A stretch of 64,000 nt of DNA from Caecitellus pseudoparvulus (Eukaryota; Bigyra: Bicosoecida), in NCBI GenBank assembly GCA_965644315.1, contig CBFFRQ010000090.1, forward strand, positions 1 to 64,000. Direction: 5' to 3'. Positions 61,245 through 64,000 of the stretch are shown one piece after another (position 1 is the stretch's first letter; each line of letters opens with the position of its first letter). The notes beneath the pieces are model-generated. The model had not been told where the DNA came from. It made no database searches and saw only the letters and a list, made by a program, of their open reading frames with translations. A program made the position numbers and the translations under genes.

Positions 61245-61864
61245 GGCCTCTACAAACTTGGAAGTCTACACAGGAGGTGGAGCGTGGCTTCCAACGAGCC
61301 GTGTGGGGCCACAGCAACGTCTTCGATGTGGCGGAGGGGGCGTGCACCTCGTTTGCCGGCTCAGGACTGGCCACGTCAGCGCAAGCGGCAAAACAGCCAC
61401 GTGCGAGGACCCAAAGCCCCCTGCATGGCCCAAGTTCGTCGAGGGCTTCCGTGTCTCGCTGCCTTGCAGAATATGCGCGGCGTAAACGAGTGCAAGCTGC
61501 GGCGGAAAATGGCCCGAGGAGGGGCTGACATCGGGCGGCGTTACAAGCGCGCCTGCCGCTGGAAGTGACAGTTCCAAAGCTGCGCGTGGCGCCACGCGAA
61601 GCTCCCAGTTGTTTTCCCTCGCAGCGCGCGAATAGGCGCCCATCGACGCATCGTGCACATACCCCACATGCTACCGTGAGCAGCTTCATTCTAGCCGCGC
61701 ATGTTTCTTTGGAACGCACTTCCAGAGTGCGCAACCTGCCTGTCTGCCGCGGCGTTGCATTCGTGTAACTCCGACATCACAACGCAGTCACTCAGCAAGA
61801 GCCACTGCAGGCAATTCATGCGCTCTGGGACGGTTCAAATCGCCCCCATGAACCCTGGCTGCTG
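61245..61864. other. Intergenic region between kinases 3 and 4
   Basis: 620 bp, AT-richer towards 61700-61860, holding the 3' UTR of kinase 4 and the promoter of kinase 3. Open frames are short and unsupported. GGCGGCGTTACAAGC near 61540 resembles the GGCGTTAC core seen upstream of 40993. Nothing else is seen. Confidence 0.4.
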
Positions 61865-64000
61865 TCATCCATCCTCGGCATGGAGTTGCTTCGCAACTTC
61901 ATGCACTGCGAGAAGCATGTCTTCAGCCCGGACTGGCTTGGTGAGCACCTCATCAGCACCGGCAGCTTGAAACACCTCCAGGTCGATGTCCAAGGCGTTG
62001 CCGGTCAGCCCGATGATGGGAAGCCGGCATAGAGACCCTGGAGGGCGCTGTAAGGCCTGTACTATTGGTGCGCTTTCTGTTGTGCTGGCGGAGCCAGCCA
62101 GAGGAGCGGTGCCAAGGTACACTGGCGCAGTAAGGGTGGCTTCAGCAGTGCTTGCCCAACGAGGAGGCGGCGGTGTGTGCCTGCCCTCTCGGCCAGTCTC
62201 GTACAGCGAACTTGTGCGTGAGCCCCGCCCGTGTGCAGTCTCATGGGGGCCAGTGGCCGCCGTGGAATCATCGATGAGTTGGAGTGAAGCTGGCGCTGCT
62301 GCTACTGCGGGGGTTGGGACTGCCTTGCTTGGAAGCTGGAGCTGCACCTGGCTCGCCGCAGGGGGTTCACTGGCGCCTGACGTCACGTCAGACGCCTCGT
62401 GCACAGAGGTCTCAGGCGCACATTGCTTCGCGTCGCCGGAAGCGCCTGCTTGGTGTGGCGCTGAGTGACTGCGGGTGATGATGGCTTGTAGTGGCGGGCC
62501 ACCCCGCATTGATGTATCTGGGCTGGTAGGCTGCGTAGGGTCATGCCGACGCTGGCCTTTGGAGGACCGCCCCGAGGCTGACCCTTGCTCTGCACCACCA
62601 ATGGGGCCGTGGTGCGACGGCGCAGACCCCGCAGCGCTTGCTGTGCCACTAACGCTGCGCAAGCCAGATGACGTGGGAGGCGGCGGCTGGGCAAAGAAGG
62701 TGCCATCTGCCTCAAGCTGCCGCACGGCTTCAACGAGTGCCGGGCCGTCCATGACAGGCATGGACATGTCACAAATCATGCACTGCAGCGGCGTGAGGAG
62801 GTTGTGCAGCGTCGCCAAGGCTTCCTCCCCATCCTTCGCCGTTGCAACGGTGCAGCCCAGGCGTTTCAACGCCCGAGCCATTTGCGTGCGCAGGGGCTTG
62901 GAGTCATCCACGAGGAGCACATGCATGGACAGCCGGGAGCGGCTGACAAACGAACGCAAGTTGCTATGGCTGCGTCTGGCTGGAGGAATGCTGCCCGATC
63001 CCGAGCTCGCACCTCCAGTAGGCACAACTGGCGGAGCACCAGGAGGAGATGCAGCCACCGACACAACAGCACGGGCTGGAAGTCCTGCACTGTGTGGGGC
63101 GAGTGCAGCCGATGGCAGCGCGCACGCGCTCAGTACTGCTGCTGCCGCCTCGGGTGACATCAGCACAGGAAAAGCCAGAGTGAAAGCGCAGCCCTGGTCC
63201 CGGCCGGGGGAAGCCACAGTCAAGTTGCCGCCCTGGCTCTGCAACAGCTCGCGCATCAACCACAGGCCCAGACCAGTGCCCTGCTGCTGCATGCCTGACC
63301 GCAGGCGGGAGAAAGGGCGAAACAGGCTGTCCATCTCATCTTCGCTCATCCCTCGGCCGTGGTCTGCGAGGGTGATCTTCATAAGGTACAGGGGCGTGCT
63401 GGAATGGGCACCTCGCGGGGAGTGCAGCCAGTGGCTGGTCAGCTGCTCCCTCGCCTCGTGCGGGTGCACCGAGACACTCAAGTCCAACAGCACCTGCTTG
63501 CGCCCATCAGTAGACTCGCAGAGGCCATACTTTAGCGAGTTTGTAAACAAGTTCACGAGGACTTGTTTCAGCGTCGCAGCGGTCACAGAGGAGCGGCACT
63601 CCAGCCCTGCGCCACAAAGTCCGTGCAGGGCTTGGGGGCCAGCCACAGTGGCAACGTCAGCACTGGTGGAAACCTGAATGTGCACGCTCCCGTCAAACTG
63701 GGGTGACTCAGGGGCGTCGTAGGTCATGGATAGGTGCCCTGTCAGCTCGAAGAAGTCGCGTAGAGCTGCGGACACATCGAGAAGTGCTGGGGCCAGCCCT
63801 CGGCCGGAACCCCCTCCCACCTGCTGCTTTGCTCGTAAATACACGAGCATGTTGTCCAGTACACCACTGAGCATGGTGAGGGGCTGCTCAAGCGCTGCTA
63901 CGTCCTCGCTGAGGGACTGCTCCAGGCGTGCGAGGGAAGCCGCAGCGCCGGCTCCTGCCTGGTCCCCCGTCTTGCTGCTGGCGGTGCTCATGGAGGCTTT
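61865..64000 (-). CDS. Hybrid histidine kinase 4, N-terminus outside the window
   Basis: The frame runs from the window edge to 61865. An ATG lies at 63991, but the sequence there (QPLTMLSGVLDNMLVYLR) aligns to the part of kinases 1-3 just after the phospho-acceptor helix. The true start, sensor and His are therefore almost certainly beyond 64000. Visible parts are the N box KQVLVNLFTNSLKYG, G1 ADHGRGMSEDE, F LFRPFSRLRSG, G2 GTGLGLWLM, and a receiver with VLLVDDSKPLRTQMA, the Asp in MICDMSMPVMDG (residue 408 from ATG 63991), then a long Ser/Pro insertion and GLTGNALDIDL with VLTKPVRAED. The receiver is split by about 185 residues of disordered insertion between its Asp and Lys motifs, which is unusual. 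It is otherwise the most diverged of the four. Confidence 0.88.
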   Translation of the reverse strand, partial: KASMSTASSKTGDQAGAGAAASLARLEQSLSEDVAALEQPLTMLSGVLDNMLVYLRAKQQVGGGSGRGLAPALLDVSAALRDFFELTGHLSMTYDAPESPQFDGSVHIQVSTSADVATVAGPQALHGLCGAGLECRSSVTAATLKQVLVNLFTNSLKYGLCESTDGRKQVLLDLSVSVHPHEAREQLTSHWLHSPRGAHSSTPLYLMKITLADHGRGMSEDEMDSLFRPFSRLRSGMQQQGTGLGLWLMRELLQSQGGNLTVASPGRDQGCAFTLAFPVLMSPEAAAAVLSACALPSAALAPHSAGLPARAVVSVAASPPGAPPVVPTGGASSGSGSIPPARRSHSNLRSFVSRSRLSMHVLLVDDSKPLRTQMARALKRLGCTVATAKDGEEALATLHNLLTPLQCMICDMSMPVMDGPALVEAVRQLEADGTFFAQPPPPTSSGLRSVSGTASAAGSAPSHHGPIGGAEQGSASGRSSKGQRRHDPTQPTSPDTSMRGGPPLQAIITRSHSAPHQAGASGDAKQCAPETSVHEASDVTSGASEPPAASQVQLQLPSKAVPTPAVAAAPASLQLIDDSTAATGPHETAHGRGSRTSSLYETGREGRHTPPPPRWASTAEATLTAPVYLGTAPLAGSASTTESAPIVQALQRPPGSLCRLPIIGLTGNALDIDLEVFQAAGADEVLTKPVRAEDMLLAVHEVAKQLHAEDG

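Noticed and set aside
61801-61860. Possible tRNA T-loop (GGTTCAAATCG)
   Set aside because: No acceptor or anticodon stem can be formed around it. No tRNA gene could be supported anywhere in the window.
1-64000. CRISPR arrays, bacterial operons, ribosome binding sites
   Set aside because: The window is eukaryotic with spliceosomal introns. No regularly spaced direct repeats or prokaryotic signals were seen.

Overview
The window is nuclear DNA of a GC-rich microbial eukaryote, probably a flagellated protist or alga. I cannot name the lineage. Eukaryotic hallmarks are RNA polymerase III subunit RPC3, a gamma-tubulin complex protein (GCP4-like), a mitochondrial SLC25 carrier, a TBC RabGAP, an AKTIP-like UEV protein, an MPHOSPH6-like exosome cofactor, a TRPV-like channel and many spliceosomal introns. 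The introns I could place by reading-frame continuity are short (mostly 60-130 nt), with GTGCG or GTGAG donors and CAG acceptors. Genes are tightly packed on both strands, with 3' ends that touch or overlap.

Layout. Positions 1-4900 are an AT-richer island holding a PIF/Harbinger-type DDE transposase and a convergent unknown partner gene, likely one transposable element. Next is a P-loop ATPase (5389-7050). Positions 7845-24385 hold a very large protein with weak EF-hand-like modules, an SLC25 carrier, a PH-domain protein, MPHOSPH6, a 1,272-residue coiled-coil protein and an AKTIP-like protein. From 24535 to 29049 lie two unrecognised genes and RPC3. Positions 29389-31802 are a tandem pair of near-duplicate ankyrin genes. 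Then come GCP4, another ankyrin protein, a coiled-coil/RS-rich protein, a coiled-coil protein with a beta-rich end, a TRPV-like channel, gamma-glutamyl hydrolase, an ankyrin-SAM protein, a BolA-like protein and a PDZ-TBC RabGAP (to 50830).

The last 13 kb (50999-64000) is a same-strand array of four membrane hybrid histidine kinases. Three have multi-pass N-terminal sensors, a HisKA-type histidine, an ATPase domain and a C-terminal receiver. The fourth runs off the window. The first two share 374-, 224- and 623-bp blocks of nearly identical DNA separated by unrelated DNA, and a 197-bp core is also in the third. This points to domain-by-domain gene conversion and is the most striking signal here.

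Other unexplained signals are G-run/C-run palindromes placed inside coding regions of many genes, an over-represented CGGAAWTT motif found beside several start codons, and a TCATGA palindrome that supplies both stop codons of a convergent gene pair. Multi-exon models below were derived by hand from frame continuity and GT-AG boundaries. They are inferences without transcript support.
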